Below the pieces are notes generated by a model. The model made no database searches and had not been told where the DNA came from. It was given only the letters and a program-made list of their open reading frames with translations. 64,000 nucleotides of DNA. Source: Bemisia tabaci (Eukaryota > Arthropoda > Insecta > Hemiptera > Aleyrodidae). Shown piece after piece: positions 48,133-60,100 of the stretch. How positions within the stretch are numbered: the first letter of the stretch is position 1; the number at the start of each line of letters is the position of its first letter. The translations under genes were made by a program, and so were the position numbers. Location of the stretch: assembly GCF_918797505.1 (NCBI RefSeq), contig NC_092797.1:18799372-18863371 (forward strand), in the 5' to 3' direction.

Positions 48133-48920
48133 ATAATAATCCTACAAGAGAAGGAGGATAATAAAGGGATAGAAATAAAAAGGGCTAACTTGCACAGAGT
48201 AACAGTCGTCAAGCATGAGTCAAGTATAGCTCTTGATTAAACAAATTTGCGAGGCGAAAGGATGGTCCGCGCAAATACCCACACCTCTTTCTTTTTATAT
48301 CAGATGAGCCAACCGTGAAGTAAGGGCAGCTTGTATTGGATCATACATCTGAGTATTTCATCAAACTTAAAGAGACGTATTTTCATGCTACACATCCTAT
48401 GAAGTAAAAGTGAGGCAAAGTAAAAAATTAAAATCAAAAGACAAGGGAGGGTAGAAAAATGAGATTAAATATAAAAAAAAATCTATATCAATGGTTATTT
48501 ACTGACCACATTGAGGGGTGTCTGAAACCTCAATATAAAGCCAGCAATCATGACTTCCCCCGCTTTTGGGTGCAGAGAGTCCAGACTTTTTATTCACGGA
48601 GCTTTGGTCAGTGAGAATATTTATACATGACCGAGTATAATCCTTTAATGAACCTCTTTTAACTTATCTCGGAATCAACTTTGAAACTCTTTTGAAAGTT
48701 CAATTCCCTCCTTTGACACTTATTCTCTCAGTCTTGAGCTAAACCTTTTGCCTATAATTTAGCGTTTTAATAAGTTGACATAAGTAAGCTTGTTTTATGA
48801 GTATAGTCTGCGCTCAAAAATGGAAAGGAACAATCATAATTCAGTTTTTTTCATTTTGAAATTTTAAGAATTGTCGGAGGACATATCAGGTCTTAATGTT
48901 TATTTTGCCAAATGTCCATG

Positions 48921-49092
48921 CACGGAGAAATATTTTGGATTTATAAATACTGCCTAAACACTTATATAATATTTTCATAAAGATATTTTAAGAATATTGC
49001 TGTCAGTTTTTTCAAAATATTGCACAAGTATTTTAATAATACTTTCATGATAATATTGTTACCGACAGCACTAGCAATATTTCGTGTTGGGC
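48921..49092. mobile_element. Possible ~170-bp inverted-repeat element rich in AATATT
   Basis: It starts CACGGAGAAATATT and ends AATATTTCGTGTTG, with AATATTGC and its complement repeated inside. The terminal match is short and imperfect. Confidence 0.35.
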
Positions 49093-49780
49093 GGGTGAGC
49101 AATGCTTTTGACATGGCTCATAATACGAATTTTCACCTTATTCAATTTAAATAAAGGCAACGGCAAAAATTTGGGCGGAATCCTCAAATTTGAAGACACT
49201 GAAACCTTAATTCCTTTTACTGCAGAATGTCTCCTTTCCAATTCGCCTGAATTCAGATGGCTGCGTCGGTTTCCTTCAGTCCTCTCGGTTGGTAAATCGT
49301 CGCAATTCAGTTTCCAAATTATTTCATTTGTCCGATCTCAGCGGCGTTCACCAAAAACAAATCGTTCCAGTCGTAAGGCTTTTCTTACGAAATGGAATCG
49401 TGTCAAGAATAAAAATCGCCGGACCTTTAAAGTGGTCGCGGGGACGTCTCCCTAGGTCGGTTGTCGCGCTCGGACAAATGCCCACGGAGCTTGACCCCTC
49501 GGAAACGGGGCGTCATCTTCATTAGTCTTTATTTCTCCTCAATTTCGGGCACCCGACCCCCAAGAAAGCCCGGGCTCAAACATTAACTTTTTCGCTTAAT
49601 TTCAAGGGTTGATCGGCCCCGAGTTCTTATTTTTCAATTGGGCGCCAAAGTGCACCCCTCGAGCCACCCGCTAAAGCAAGCTCATATATTCTCATAAACG
49701 TGAGCAGTGCTGGGTAATATGCTACATTTATTTAGCCGCCTTTTTTCCTCGAGTTTAATTCTACGACGTTGAGTTTAAAA
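49093..49780. other. Non-coding stretch with GC-rich block
   Basis: G+C rises at about 49430-49700, with several short hairpins. Open frames of 117 and 78 codons overlap in different frames and match nothing I recognise. Confidence 0.4.
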
Positions 49781-50033
49781 CTGCCGTTCCAAGGAGCAAC
49801 ACCGAATGAACATTCGTGGATTGCCAGATTTCTCGGGATAAAATATTTATTTTCGAGGAAATTTACGAACGTCTCTCTGTGAAATTTTCAGATACATTAG
49901 ATAAAATTGCCACTAAAATCCTTTGAAAAATTTGAAAGAAAATATTCACAAGTTTTTCTGAGAATTCGTATTATGTTGGGGGAAATTTGGCAACGCCTGA
50001 AAGCTCATACGGCGTTCTTTCCGAGCGCGGCGG
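49781..50033. mobile_element. ~253-bp miniature element, CCGTATGA family
   Basis: The left arm CTGCCGTTCCAAGGAGCAAC...GAATGAACATTCG is mirrored at the right by GGAAATTTGGCAACGCCTGA then AAGCTCATACGGCGTTCTTT. It sits beside a GC-rich block. Confidence 0.7.
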
Positions 50034-51517
50034 AAAAGCGCGCGGTTCGGGTGCAATAAAGCCTAGTTTATTAGAACGGCGCAGGTTCACGAATTGGTAA
50101 ATGAAACAAAAAATAAAGCACACGTCACATTGACGTCACATCGAGGAGACGAGAAACCCGGCCGACGAGATGCCTTCAGGGCTGAAATTTCGGCTTTAAA
50201 AGGGATTGCGTGTACCCGTGCCATTCCGAATAATCAGAGGAGGGACGGGGCCACATATTTGTCGGCTGTCTCTGCCTCCGCGAGGAGGCTCAAATGCTCA
50301 TTCCCCACATATCCCGGCTTATTAGTTCCGCGCGCTTTACATATCTTAACATTTTGAACCTGACCCCCCTCGCACCCCCGTCTTTTGCAGGCGCTCATAT
50401 AAATAAGTATTTTTCACACTCAACTCCCACCAGCCGAACAATACTCAATTACAATCTGAGCCCGGAGTCGGAGGCGAGTGATACTCTAATCAGTGTCACG
50501 GTATGCTTCGCGATATATCGATTGATCTGCCATTTAAACCTACGGGAAAGGATCGATAAACAGGTTGTTCCTTAGTAATCGATTCTTTACCGTAGCTTCA
50601 AATGGGGGAATATCGATACTCGGTCACTCACGCCTCGCCACCGACTCTAATCTATGAAAAACTGCCAGGAGCCACACATCCTCCTGCCCCCATATCAATG
50701 TAGGTACGTTTTCAATCAAGGTCCCTGGTTCCGACTTATTATGTCGAGAGGGGGGCTTGAGTCTCGTCTCCGTTTGACTAGGAATTGCGGATAATGAGCC
50801 GAACATCCCCGTTTCCATACCTTTGCGTCGCACTTTTTGCATTTGATAAAACGACCCCTCTCCCCCCCTCCCCTCGTTGCGCGGCTCATCATACCAATAT
50901 CCTCCTCCGGTATCTTTATTCCGGCCTCCGTCATGAGAATATTCAATTAGAAAATGCGCCTCTGAGCACTATCTTTTATTTTATTACGTCATTGTTCTCG
51001 TCCCCTTCCCCTCCCTGCCACCAGTTCATCTTCATACTCGCGCACAATTTTTTCTCGACTTCTTTCGTCTTCTGCAGTTTTGTCTCCACTCCAGCATTTT
51101 CTCGCCTTCGAAATCTCCTTTGCTGGATGCACATAAAAATTGGTTTTATTTTGACATTTTCCTCCGCGGCGGGACGAAATTTCCGCCAATTTATATTCAT
51201 GGATTTCTTATCTTTCGCGCCGAACGCCGATAGGTTTTTGCGTACGAATTCTCGACCTTTAAGTAACAGAGAGTATTTTGAATACCGGGAATCAGCAAAA
51301 AAAGCGACGAAAAAGACATCACAAACTTCGAGATTCTCTAAGTTTTTGGATAATTTTATTTGAAAGATTAGAGAGCAAGCATGCGAACGTAATCATGAAG
51401 TAACCATGACTTAAATTTAATCAGCGGCACGTGTACTTGTAATATATTTTTTCTTTTGAAATTACTGCAAATTCAAATGACTGAAATACAACAATGTACA
51501 GATTGTATGTGCACTGC
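50034..51517. other. Non-coding stretch; CRE palindrome; low-complexity open frame
   Basis: TGACGTCA is present at 50131-50138. A 192-codon plus-strand frame at 50785-51363 is the longest in the window. Its product is rich in S/P/F, has no domain or family resemblance, and lies across C/T-rich DNA, with shorter frames opposite it. I do not call it a gene. Confidence 0.4.
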
Positions 51518-51777
51518 ATATCGACGGCGCGGCGTAAGTCGGCAAACACATATCTCGTTTGCGGTGTCTGAAAATCTCCGCCTGTATGTTATTTTTTTTG
51601 AAGGAAAACAAATTGACAACATTCCTTGAAGTTTTTGTAGAATTTTCTTCGCACATAGAAGAAAAATCACGGCAGTTTTAAAGAGTTGCCGTTGAGAGTT
51701 TTTCGTTTAAAAAATAAAAGATGACAGGAAGTCTGTGACGTCGCAAACCGAGTTATGATTGCCGACTTACACCGTCG

Positions 51778-52656
51778 CAGGGCCGGATTCACCTACTTGC
51801 CGCCCATGGGCCGCCTGTATTTTGCCGCCCCCCTCTCATTCGTTTTGAAACTCGATAAAAACCATCAAGTGAACGTGCCAGCGGGGGAGGGGTGCATAAG
51901 ACGCATTTACTCGTCTTGAACACATTTTTTGGGAAAGCCCTGTCAACACTCCTAGCAAAAGTTCACGGAACTCTGCGCGAAAGTTAAGTTTCGTAAACCT
52001 ATCTCTGTGTGGACAAGGCCTTCCATGTTTGGCGCAAATCGTGAAGTATTCAGACAGTCTTGTAGGCGCTATGCGTTTCACGCCGACCGCTGCTGAACGC
52101 ACTCTGTTGGACGCAATGCGTGAGGTATTCACGCAGTCTTGTAGGCGGTATGCGTTTCACGCTGACACCACTGTGTTTGGCGCAATGCGTGAAGTATTCA
52201 TGCATTCTTGTAGGCGCCATCCGTTTCACGCTGACCGCAATAGCTGCACTGCGTGTTTGATGCAATGCGTGAAGTATTCGTGCAGTCTTGTAGGCGCTAA
52301 TATGTGTTACATGCCGATCGCCGCGCCGCGCCGAGGGCTTCTCCGTTTCATCTCAAGTCCTCATTATCATTTCTATCTAAGTCGTACCGTTCCAGGCCAA
52401 ATTGCGTGTTTGGTTTCTCTCTTAACTCGACTAATTGAAGGTACTGTCTCCCGTATCATTAAGAGACGACAAAATTAGAAATTACTATACTCTATGTAAA
52501 TGAGCGATTTTGTCGCCTTTTCTCATTTTTAATTTTTTTTGTCTAAATCTGATTTTTTTTTCATACCTACACTAAAAAAATTGCAAATTTTTGCCGCCCC
52601 TTAGATTTGCCGCCATGGGCCGTGGCCCATGTGGCCACCCCCTTAATCCGGCTCTG
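51778..52656. mobile_element. 879-bp non-autonomous hAT-type element with 8-bp target duplication
   Basis: Terminal inverted repeats are CAGGGCCGGATT (51778-51789) and AATCCGGCTCTG (52645-52656). Exact 8-bp CACCGTCG duplications flank it at 51770-51777 and 52657-52664. Eight-bp duplications and CAG...CTG ends are hallmarks of the hAT superfamily. GCCGCCC-rich subterminal repeats (GCCGCCCATGGGCCG near the left, TTGCCGCCATGGGCCG near the right) lie in both arms. No transposase frame. It carries four tandem units of the GTGAAACGCATAGCGCC repeat. Confidence 0.85.
52035..52310 (-). repeat. Four tandem units (69-80 bp) of the GTGAAACGCATAGCGCC repeat
   Basis: GTGAAGTATTC-type motifs start at 52041, 52120, 52189 and 52269, each followed by GTCTTGTAGGCGC or a variant and CGTTTCAC. 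On the minus strand this is the same unit as at 6296-6450. An open frame runs through the array on the plus strand (149 codons). It shifts frame relative to the repeat between units, arguing against protein-level selection. Confidence 0.85.
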
Positions 52657-52668
52657 CACCGTCGATAT

Positions 52669-54769
52669 AAAAATGCCATTTCTCTCCATGAATATCAAGT
52701 AATGAATTCCACGAATCTGAAAAATAATGGATGTTTTTTACATGCACCATTAACAGAGATAAGCAATGAAGTTGAATTTCATCGAGAAATTCGGCCAACT
52801 CCTTTTGTTTAATCTTCCGCCCGTTCTCAAAGAACCTCAAAAGATGTAAATGAATTACGGGGCCTCGACTAATTTCTTCAAATTTTGTCACTCAAAATTT
52901 TCAAGTTTGTCAGGAGCATGAGGAAATGTGTAGGCTTTTGAGGTAATGTTGATGGCTTTAATAGATTTTGTGAGTCTAATTTTTCGTGAGAAGATCGAGG
53001 TATTTAACTTTGGTGTATAGAGCACGGTTATTTGTGAACCCTAGAGCAATGCGCGAGAGTCAGGATGTATGTGATTTCCCAGGATACGTATCTTGAGTTC
53101 ACTAAATAAAGTAGGAGAGAAATACTTATACGTTAAAATAAAGTAATTAAATTCAAACGGCTGCTCCAAAGGTAAATCTGCGAGAAACTGAGAACAGTTT
53201 GACTGAATTGAAGGTATTTCATACTGAATGTTTGACTCTGCGGGTCATCTGCCTTAGTAGAAGACATAATTAGCCAAATAATTTCATTTTTTTCTTTAAG
53301 TTCATCACGCACTCAAGTCCTATTTAAATATTAACTGAATCCCATTCTGTCTCGCACTACTTCGGAAATATAGACAAACCCAGCGGGAAATCATTTCCGA
53401 TGCTGAGGAGAGGGTGAAAAGATAAGACATCGTAAAATGTTATGGATGACTCAAAAATGAAACCGCCCTTTGTTTTACTTTCGGGGGCTCGTAAAAAATA
53501 GTTATTCGACCCTTTGAAAATGGTTTAATAAAAATTTTGCGTAGCTTTTTATTACTCAATTAATCGGTCATTTTCTTTTCTCCCCAACTCTTAACATTAA
53601 AAAAGAGAAAATTTGCATACTGAAAAGAGTTTAATTACTGTTAATAGCTCAATGAAAAGGCAGCACTACCTTCACTCCTAACGAAAAGATCTTGACGATG
53701 AATGTACTTATCGAGTTGAAAGGTAAAGGGTTATTAGATCGTTCTTCTTTTACTGCCCGCGAGTAACATCTTCTTATGAAACGGGAGAAAAATGTACATT
53801 AAAACAACCCTTAAAATCCCTACAATGTTGCTGTCTTAACATAATGGACTTACATTATACATTGTTTTTGTGAAAGTAATAAGTACATGCGGGACGAAAA
53901 AAAAATATCCTGCGTTAATGTAATTTCTTTGATGTTGGATGCTCTGATTTACTTTTTGTATAGAGATGAAAGCCTGGAACATAGGCTGATTTTACGTCAG
54001 GAATAAGTTTGGGAAAATAGTATTTCGGGTTACATCAATTATAACACTAAAAACCAGCAGTTTCTCAGTTAATCTGTTTTCTCAGGGAGCTTTCTTGCAG
54101 ATCAAATTTCATTCCTCCAAAAAATGTACGTGTAAAAATTTGTCGAGTCGACTTTACAAGCTTGGGATGGAGTTGCGAGAGTTATATGAGTTTGCGAACT
54201 AGGTTCTTGATGCATATTATTTCTGGTTGATGCATCTCAAAAATATTCTCATGAAAGATGTCTCACGTCGTTAAATACATTTACTTAACAATATGAAACA
54301 TAATACTTATTTTCTACTTGAGCAAAAGTGCACAAGTTAATCGCTGCACGGCTAGTAAAAAGGACTCCGAAAAACGGTCTAAATCGATGAATAGATTAGA
54401 CCCCTGAACGGTACATTTTCAGTCATACTAAGCCTTTAAAATTACACACCCGGAGGTCATTTTGCGAACTTTTTGAGTCAGGTGACACCGCTGGCTTCAT
54501 TCTTTGACATTTACTTGTTGCATTATCGATGCAACAATCAATGTCCAGGTACTGCCGTGCGAGTGGTTGATGGATGCACTTTTTTGCAGAGTAACAATTG
54601 CTTGCAGATTGTGTGCAACGCCTTTTAGCGCCGTGAGTCCATTCAGCTTTTGTTCCCGAGACCTTTGAATTGCAGTTGTGCGAACTGGACTGGCTAATTT
54701 CAAAGGGGTAAGCAAATCAATGAGGTGTAACATGAAGGTCGAATGTACATCGGTCAAGCCTATTCGTGA
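52669..54769. other. Non-coding stretch, no gene seen
   Basis: AT-rich unique sequence. The only sizeable frame (minus, 54497-54805, 102 codons) runs into the next transposon and has no recognisable domain. Confidence 0.5.
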
Positions 54770-55030
54770 ATTCTGCCGTGCTACGGAAGAACGCCGTATA
54801 AACATTCGAGAGTTGCCTCATTGCCTCCAATACAATTTTTATTTCTGAGGAAAGTTATGAATGTTTTTCCTTGAAATTGTCAGGGACTTCAGGTGAAATT
54901 GCCAACTACGATATATCTGAAAAATTTGAAGAAAAATACGCATAAGTTTACCAGGAAATTCGTGTTTTTAAATGGAAATTTGGCAACGCCTGAAGTTTCA
55001 TACGGCGCTTTTCCTTAGCACGGCAGAATT
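54770..55030. mobile_element. ~260-bp miniature element, CCGTATGA family, best-preserved ends
   Basis: The left end AATTCTGCCGTGCTACGGAA then GAACGCCGTAT pairs with the right end ATACGGCGCTTTTCCTTAGC then ACGGCAGAATT. AATT at both edges may be a 4-bp target duplication or part of the inverted repeat. The centre is AT-rich. Confidence 0.75.
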
Positions 55031-57169
55031 GATGCTTACTTTCATCAGCTCTGATTTTTCGTTGTGGAAATCATCGTTCGCCTCACATTAACGTTCCTAA
55101 TCGCAGCGAAAAAGAAGGGAATGATTTTACTCCTTTCTGCCAATTAAAGTAACTCAGGCGTGATGGATAAAAATGCAGTTGAGTGTATACATATCTCAAG
55201 AAGCGTTATTCCGTTTGAATAAACCAACGTCTGTGACGTCAATCAGGTATTTTGCCCGTCGTTTTAATGCTCCAAAAATGGATGATTCAAGCTTGGTAGC
55301 CTTCATAGTCGAAGCCTCAAGAGCATTTTTCTATTTGAACAAAAACACCAAAAAACACAGGCCTGCTTTTTTTCTTTCAGTGATTATGTGGGTAGGGTGA
55401 GCGCGAGGTTCGTTTTCATTTTTCTTCCTGTCCAGCAGCGCAGCATCACTGGGGTGACAAAAAAGAGAAAAAAAGTGATGCTTTGATGAGCCATAAACAG
55501 AAATGTGAAAATAATGAGATGCCCTAATTTTACGTGTTTCACGGGCTTTTACAGTATACAAACACAAGTGAACCCTAATGACGGGGATAATCGAAAAAAC
55601 TGACCTGCTGCTGTAAAAAAGTGGACGAGATATGGTATGCGGGTTTCGGAGTCATAAAAACATCAATCAATAGCATTTTATGGCCCCCGCTGAATCACGG
55701 AACGCCGATCGTCCCTCCTGTTCGCGAAAAAGATGCATTGATTATCATCCCTCGCCAGAAAAAAGGCCATAGTTAAAAAGGAGGCCGTAAAAAGTCGTTC
55801 AAAGGGAAATAACGGAACCATCTGCGATGATACTTGCAATTCCCGATTTTTATGTCACCGTTGTAAAGATTAGCCAAATGGATTTTAAAAAGCCAATAAA
55901 TATTTTCATCGTCCATTTGTGCAATGAGAAACAATCAACAGATTAAAAAAAGCACGAGCATCGGGTCTCGGCCTTTTTCAAACGGTGCGGAATATTGGGA
56001 AATAGTCGAACAATTAAAGAAAAATGGGAAGGCAGTGGACTCATCAAAAGCCAGTGAGCATAAAATATGAGAGACCCTCCCCTAAAATAGGAGGAATATT
56101 CGGGTTTTAAGTGATGTAAGCTTTAATAAAAGTCAGTCAAGGCAGTGTGATGAAAAATCGGGTACCAGGAATAATGAAACCTCCTGACAAGACATCAAAT
56201 GATGTGACTCCTCCGTGATCCGAAATCTTGTGAATGTCAGCGATTCGCTCACTTTTATTCATCTCTGACCTTGTCGTATCATCCCTCTTGAAAGGCTGTC
56301 CCCTCTTTAACAAAGGCTCGCTGGATTGTGTGAAAACCCGCTGATCTTGAGGCATTACTCAAATCAAACAAACATCCTTCCGGCCTGTGTTTTAAAGTCG
56401 TAAAATTTGGAATATTGTTCATCACCTCAGAGGAAAAGATCGTTTGCAATAAAACTTGAGTAAACAAGTAGTTTGGTTTTATTATCTGTCTATAAAGGTA
56501 AAAAATGTGCAATTTAAAAGTCGAGAAAGAGAAAAAAATGATGCATCTGTCAATGTGCTGAATATGAAAACGCGCTGGTGGCGAGAGGAACTGAAAAGTA
56601 CGGATAAAAATAACAGTTGCAAAACAAATTCTTCCGTCGTGTTAAATACTCGGAAATATAGTTGTGCCTCGTGATTTTTTTGGAGATGGAATTTGGTCAA
56701 ATAGGTATGGGTTCACCTTAAAATGTAGCACTTTTTTTGGATTCAGTTCTTATAATTAGTCTTTGGACTTGAGAGTGTAATTAAGGCATGGTTAGCTGAA
56801 GAATTTTCCTGGAAATTTTCCTGAGGATTTCCTCCAAAGAAATTTAATTTTCTAAGATCCATTTATTATTCCTCTGATGTTGCTTTTGATTTCTACTCAT
56901 GCTGGACTCGTATTTTCTAAGCTTCTTTCCGTAGTTTACCTTCCATATTTTTAAGGACCATGCGTACATACATACAATAAAGACATACTCATCTCGAACT
57001 TTTTTTCATAAAGGAGTCAGGCTCCTGTTGGCTTTAGGCCCGAATCGACTAGACGAAAAAAGTAACTTCAGTGTGCGTAAGAACTTTATACCCGGCTCCC
57101 ATTTTGAAGATATCACCCTTACAGTAATAATTTTACATTTATCTCCTTTTCTCTTCAATCAATACTTAA
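55031..57169. other. Non-coding stretch, CRE palindrome present, no gene seen
   Basis: TGACGTCA occurs at 55234-55241. Open frames under 80 codons only. No RNA gene or repeat family recognised. Confidence 0.45.
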
Positions 57170-57411
57170 CACGGAGAAAAATAGAACCGTGCTCAGCACC
57201 AACTTTGCTTTAATATCCGCCGGATGTGGTAAAGTGCAGCAAAACATGTCACTCAGTAGAGGAGGTATGTGCAGAAGCACAGGAGGAATGTGCTGGGGAC
57301 AAGGGTCGGCTGTGCCCAAGTGCGGAATGGAATGTTAAGGCAAAATCATCATCCGTCCCATGTGATGAAGTCCATCTTCTGGTACTCAGCGCGGTTCTAT
57401 TTTTCTCCGTG
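57170..57411. mobile_element. 242-bp miniature element with 31-bp inverted ends CACGGAGAAAAATAGAACCG
   Basis: Left CACGGAGAAAAATAGAACCG then TGCTCAGCACC. The right is the reverse complement with three mismatches, GGTACTCAGCGC then GGTTCTATTTTTCTCCGTG. The terminal CACGGAGAAAAA is shared with 37878-38197 and 48921-49092 although the bodies differ. A cysteine-rich 69-codon frame at 57226-57435 falls almost wholly inside and is not a gene. Confidence 0.75.
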
Positions 57412-58861
57412 AATACAACATGTTATAGGATATAGATTTGGATTGTCCGCGTTACCTCTATTTTTAATTAGAACGAATCTTTGGGACGGGTGCTTACCTG
57501 TCTTTCTGTTTTACCAAAATCCAATTTTTCACTTTTTTTAAGTTTTTACAAAACCTACCCTGTGCACAGTATTATTTTTGATATTGTTCCTCTCGCATTT
57601 AGGCCAAAGAAAATACAGAGTTTATTTTCGACCATAGCGATTCTACTTGAAGACAACAAACGTTACAAAAAATGTGTTAGCGAAGTACTTGCTCAAACCC
57701 CAAAACTCCATGCTTGTCGAAAACCGGCCTTTGCAAGACAAGACAAGGCGCTAAGTTCCGCGCACCATGGAGCGAACCTCAAATTATGACCGGTCGCCAT
57801 TAATGTCCACCTCGGCGGGAATTTATAAAATTTATCGGATTGACCTTATAATCTCCTGACCCGCGTCCAGGCTTGAGGATTCAATTAATGTGAAATTGGG
57901 CATTTTGAGAGCCGGGCGAACAATGCCGGTCAATAGCGTCTCCGCAAGACCCATTCTTATTTAAAAATACCAAGACCTGATTTGAATTTCGTCAACTCGC
58001 GGACGAAAGTCCTAATGATAAACTATTGTCCGTTCATTGTCTCGTGTTTTGGCCGCAGACGCATTTGCTCCGGTCGAGGCGTCCAAAACAGAAGGGTAGA
58101 ACATCGCCCGTTGGAACGGACACAACTTACTTGACTTTCCGACGGCACTGTTAGCAGTTAAATGATCGATAATAAGTGTCCGGTTTCGAAAGCGTAGTCG
58201 AGAAAATGCGCGTATTAAAAAAACTCCGGGCTTTTTAATCCTTTGCGTGTAACTTCTGACCCCTCGGGCTCTTTGAGAATGCCTGGAGGCAATTCTGCGT
58301 TGGTCGGTGCACCCTCGTCCACGTCGTTGGAACTGGTTTGCGGATTTGCGTACCGGACGAGAGGGTGGGACTCTACCGGTGGCTCCGTTCGCCCGTTTCT
58401 TTTAAGCACTTGTGTACAATCTCATTTTCATAAATGTTTGAATCCCCGAAATACGACCCTATTCCCGCTCGGTACCCTGAGAAGTATTTCCTTCGATACA
58501 GGACGGACAGACGTCACAGGAGGGGACGAATGCCATCAACTGAAGTTGCAAAGACCACCTTCAAATAAAATACAAGATGAAACCGGAGACAAAATAACCT
58601 TAAACGCCCGCCTCGCATGCCGAAAGTGAGGACTGGATGTGGGAGTCATTGATGCGAAATAAAAAAAAAAATGACTTGATTTTCGCAAGAAATATTCTCA
58701 AGTTTACTGCCAAGAAAAAATTCCTCTTGAATCAATATGAAATTATATTTATATCATGATTAAAAAAAAATCAAAATGGCACATAAAGGCGAAACTAAGC
58801 CACTTTTGTCGAGTGTTGTTGAATGGGTCCTTGGATTAAGCGGAATACCGCGCACTGCCAT
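57412..58861. other. Non-coding stretch with CpG-rich block
   Basis: The block at about 58040-58620 has more CpG than its surroundings and open frames on both strands. The minus-strand peptide at 58215-58409 is hydrophilic and proline/glutamate-rich, but an in-frame stop lies just upstream without a convincing splice acceptor. A degenerate CACTGGAAAA-like remnant may lie at 58660-58745. No gene called. Confidence 0.4.
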
Positions 58862-59094
58862 GCAGTGGATCGAGTCAATAGGGTAGGTCGGACGAAATTT
58901 GTTAAATTTTGAAAGCTTAAAACTCCGTTTATACAAAACTTTAAGGTTCTGAAAGTGGCTCCATTGGTTTCCTCGTGAAATGTTCGTCTAGCAGGTCCCC
59001 TTAAAATTTAAGGTGTGACGAAATAAACACAAAATTTACAGTCTTAATGAAGAATTTCGTGTCCGACCTCTCTGATTGACTCAATCCACTGTGT
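58862..59094. mobile_element. ~233-bp inverted-repeat element, CAGTGGATCGAGTCAA ends
   Basis: Left GCAGTGGATCGAGTCAATAG then GTAGGTCGGACGAAATT. The right is its imperfect complement, AATTTCGTGTCCGACCTCTC then TGATTGACTCAATCCACTG. Non-coding. Confidence 0.65.
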
Positions 59095-59910
59095 GCCGTC
59101 CACAGCAAGATGGTGAACTCCCGAAAAAATTTTTACTCTATCTACTAATAATACAGACATTTCCAAATTACCCGTCAAAAATTGTAACTTCATAGAAATG
59201 TACATTCTACCAAACCGAGGCACTTGATTTTCAACTTACTCCATCGAGTTTTTGTCTCTAATCATGGAACCTAAAAATTTTTAACTGGGAGACTTAAACG
59301 CTCGGTAAAGTATACGAACGCATTAAACATTTTAAATCGAATTGATGATCAAAAATTTCGTTGTGACGATCCAGCTGAAGAGACACCACTTTATAAAATG
59401 CATTTTTTCATGCAAGTTTTGAACGTTTTCTAACGTCTATAAAATGTAAAGAGGGGTCCTTGTGTGTTTACGCGTTACTTAGATTAGGTGTATAGATTGC
59501 ACTCACTTTTCAGTCGATAACATACTTTTTATTTTGGTTTTTCTCTTTGTTTTATTTTTTAATTTATTTTCATTATTTTATTTTTTACTCAAAGCTCATG
59601 ATATAGCATGCCTCTGAACAAAGCTTATAACATAATGCAGTTTTTACTCTCATAAACTTGGGAAACGGAAGCAAATGACAATAATGAATTTTTATAATAG
59701 AACTAAACGGAACTCAGATGTGTGTCTAGCAAATAGGGACTGAGTGACAAAGTCAAAAGAGGAAAAATGAGGTGTGACACTATTTCAGTTTGAGAGCTTC
59801 AATTTTAAGCAGAGGAAATTCAAGTCCACCTAGAAATACAAACGCACAAACGAGGAGTACACTCTTGACTCTTTTGAGCTTTTATTTCATATAGTAACTA
59901 CTAAATGCAG
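59095..59910. other. Non-coding stretch, no gene seen
   Basis: AT-rich unique sequence without any open frame longer than 60 codons and without a recognised repeat. Confidence 0.55.
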
Positions 59911-60100
59911 ATGGAATTAAAACACGGTTAAACAAGCCTAAAACATTTAAATAATTAAAAGGCAGGATAATAGGACATTTTGAGCTGTTACCAGTTCATT
60001 ATTAGCTGCAAAAACACAAAAAAATAAATGAAAAATTGAGAGTGTCTGCCTTTTGGTATTTTGAATGTTTTAGTCCTGTTTACCCATGTTTTAATTCCAT
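59911..60100. mobile_element. 190-bp inverted-repeat element, TAAACAAGCCTAAAAC family
   Basis: Left ATGGAATTAAAACACGGTTA then AACAAGCCTAAAACATT. The right is its complement, GAATGTTTTAGTCCTGTTTA then CCCATGTTTTAATTCCAT. Relative of 11171-11342, with a similar right-hand flank (GGGCTATATTTTTGTG). Confidence 0.65.

Larger units (their letters stand above)
51518..52668. mobile_element. ~260-bp GACGGCG-family miniature element, split by a hAT-type insertion
   Basis: The left arm ATATCGACGGCGCGGCGTAA then GTCGGCAAACACATATCTCG is mirrored by a right arm that reads GTAAGTCGGCAATCATAACT then CGGTTTGCGACGTC on minus. The right arm is broken after CACCGTCG at 51777 and resumes at 52665 (ATAT). Removing the insertion and one copy of the 8-bp duplication restores a continuous terminal repeat. 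Confidence 0.65.

Noticed and set aside
50785..51363. Longest open frame in the window (192 codons, plus strand)
   Set aside because: The product is low in complexity (S/P/F-rich), has no recognisable domain, and lies on C/T-rich DNA with overlapping shorter frames opposite. Length alone is not evidence in eukaryotic DNA.
52029..52478. 149-codon frame with a repeating peptide
   Set aside because: The repetition comes from the tandem DNA unit inside the hAT-type element. The frame shifts between units, so protein-level conservation is not supported.
57226..57435. Cysteine-rich 69-codon frame resembling a small secreted protein
   Set aside because: Most of it lies within the 57170-57411 inverted-repeat element.
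58215..58409. Hydrophilic minus-strand peptide in a CpG-rich block
   Set aside because: There is an in-frame stop just upstream and no convincing acceptor. The plus strand is also open, as expected of GC-rich DNA.
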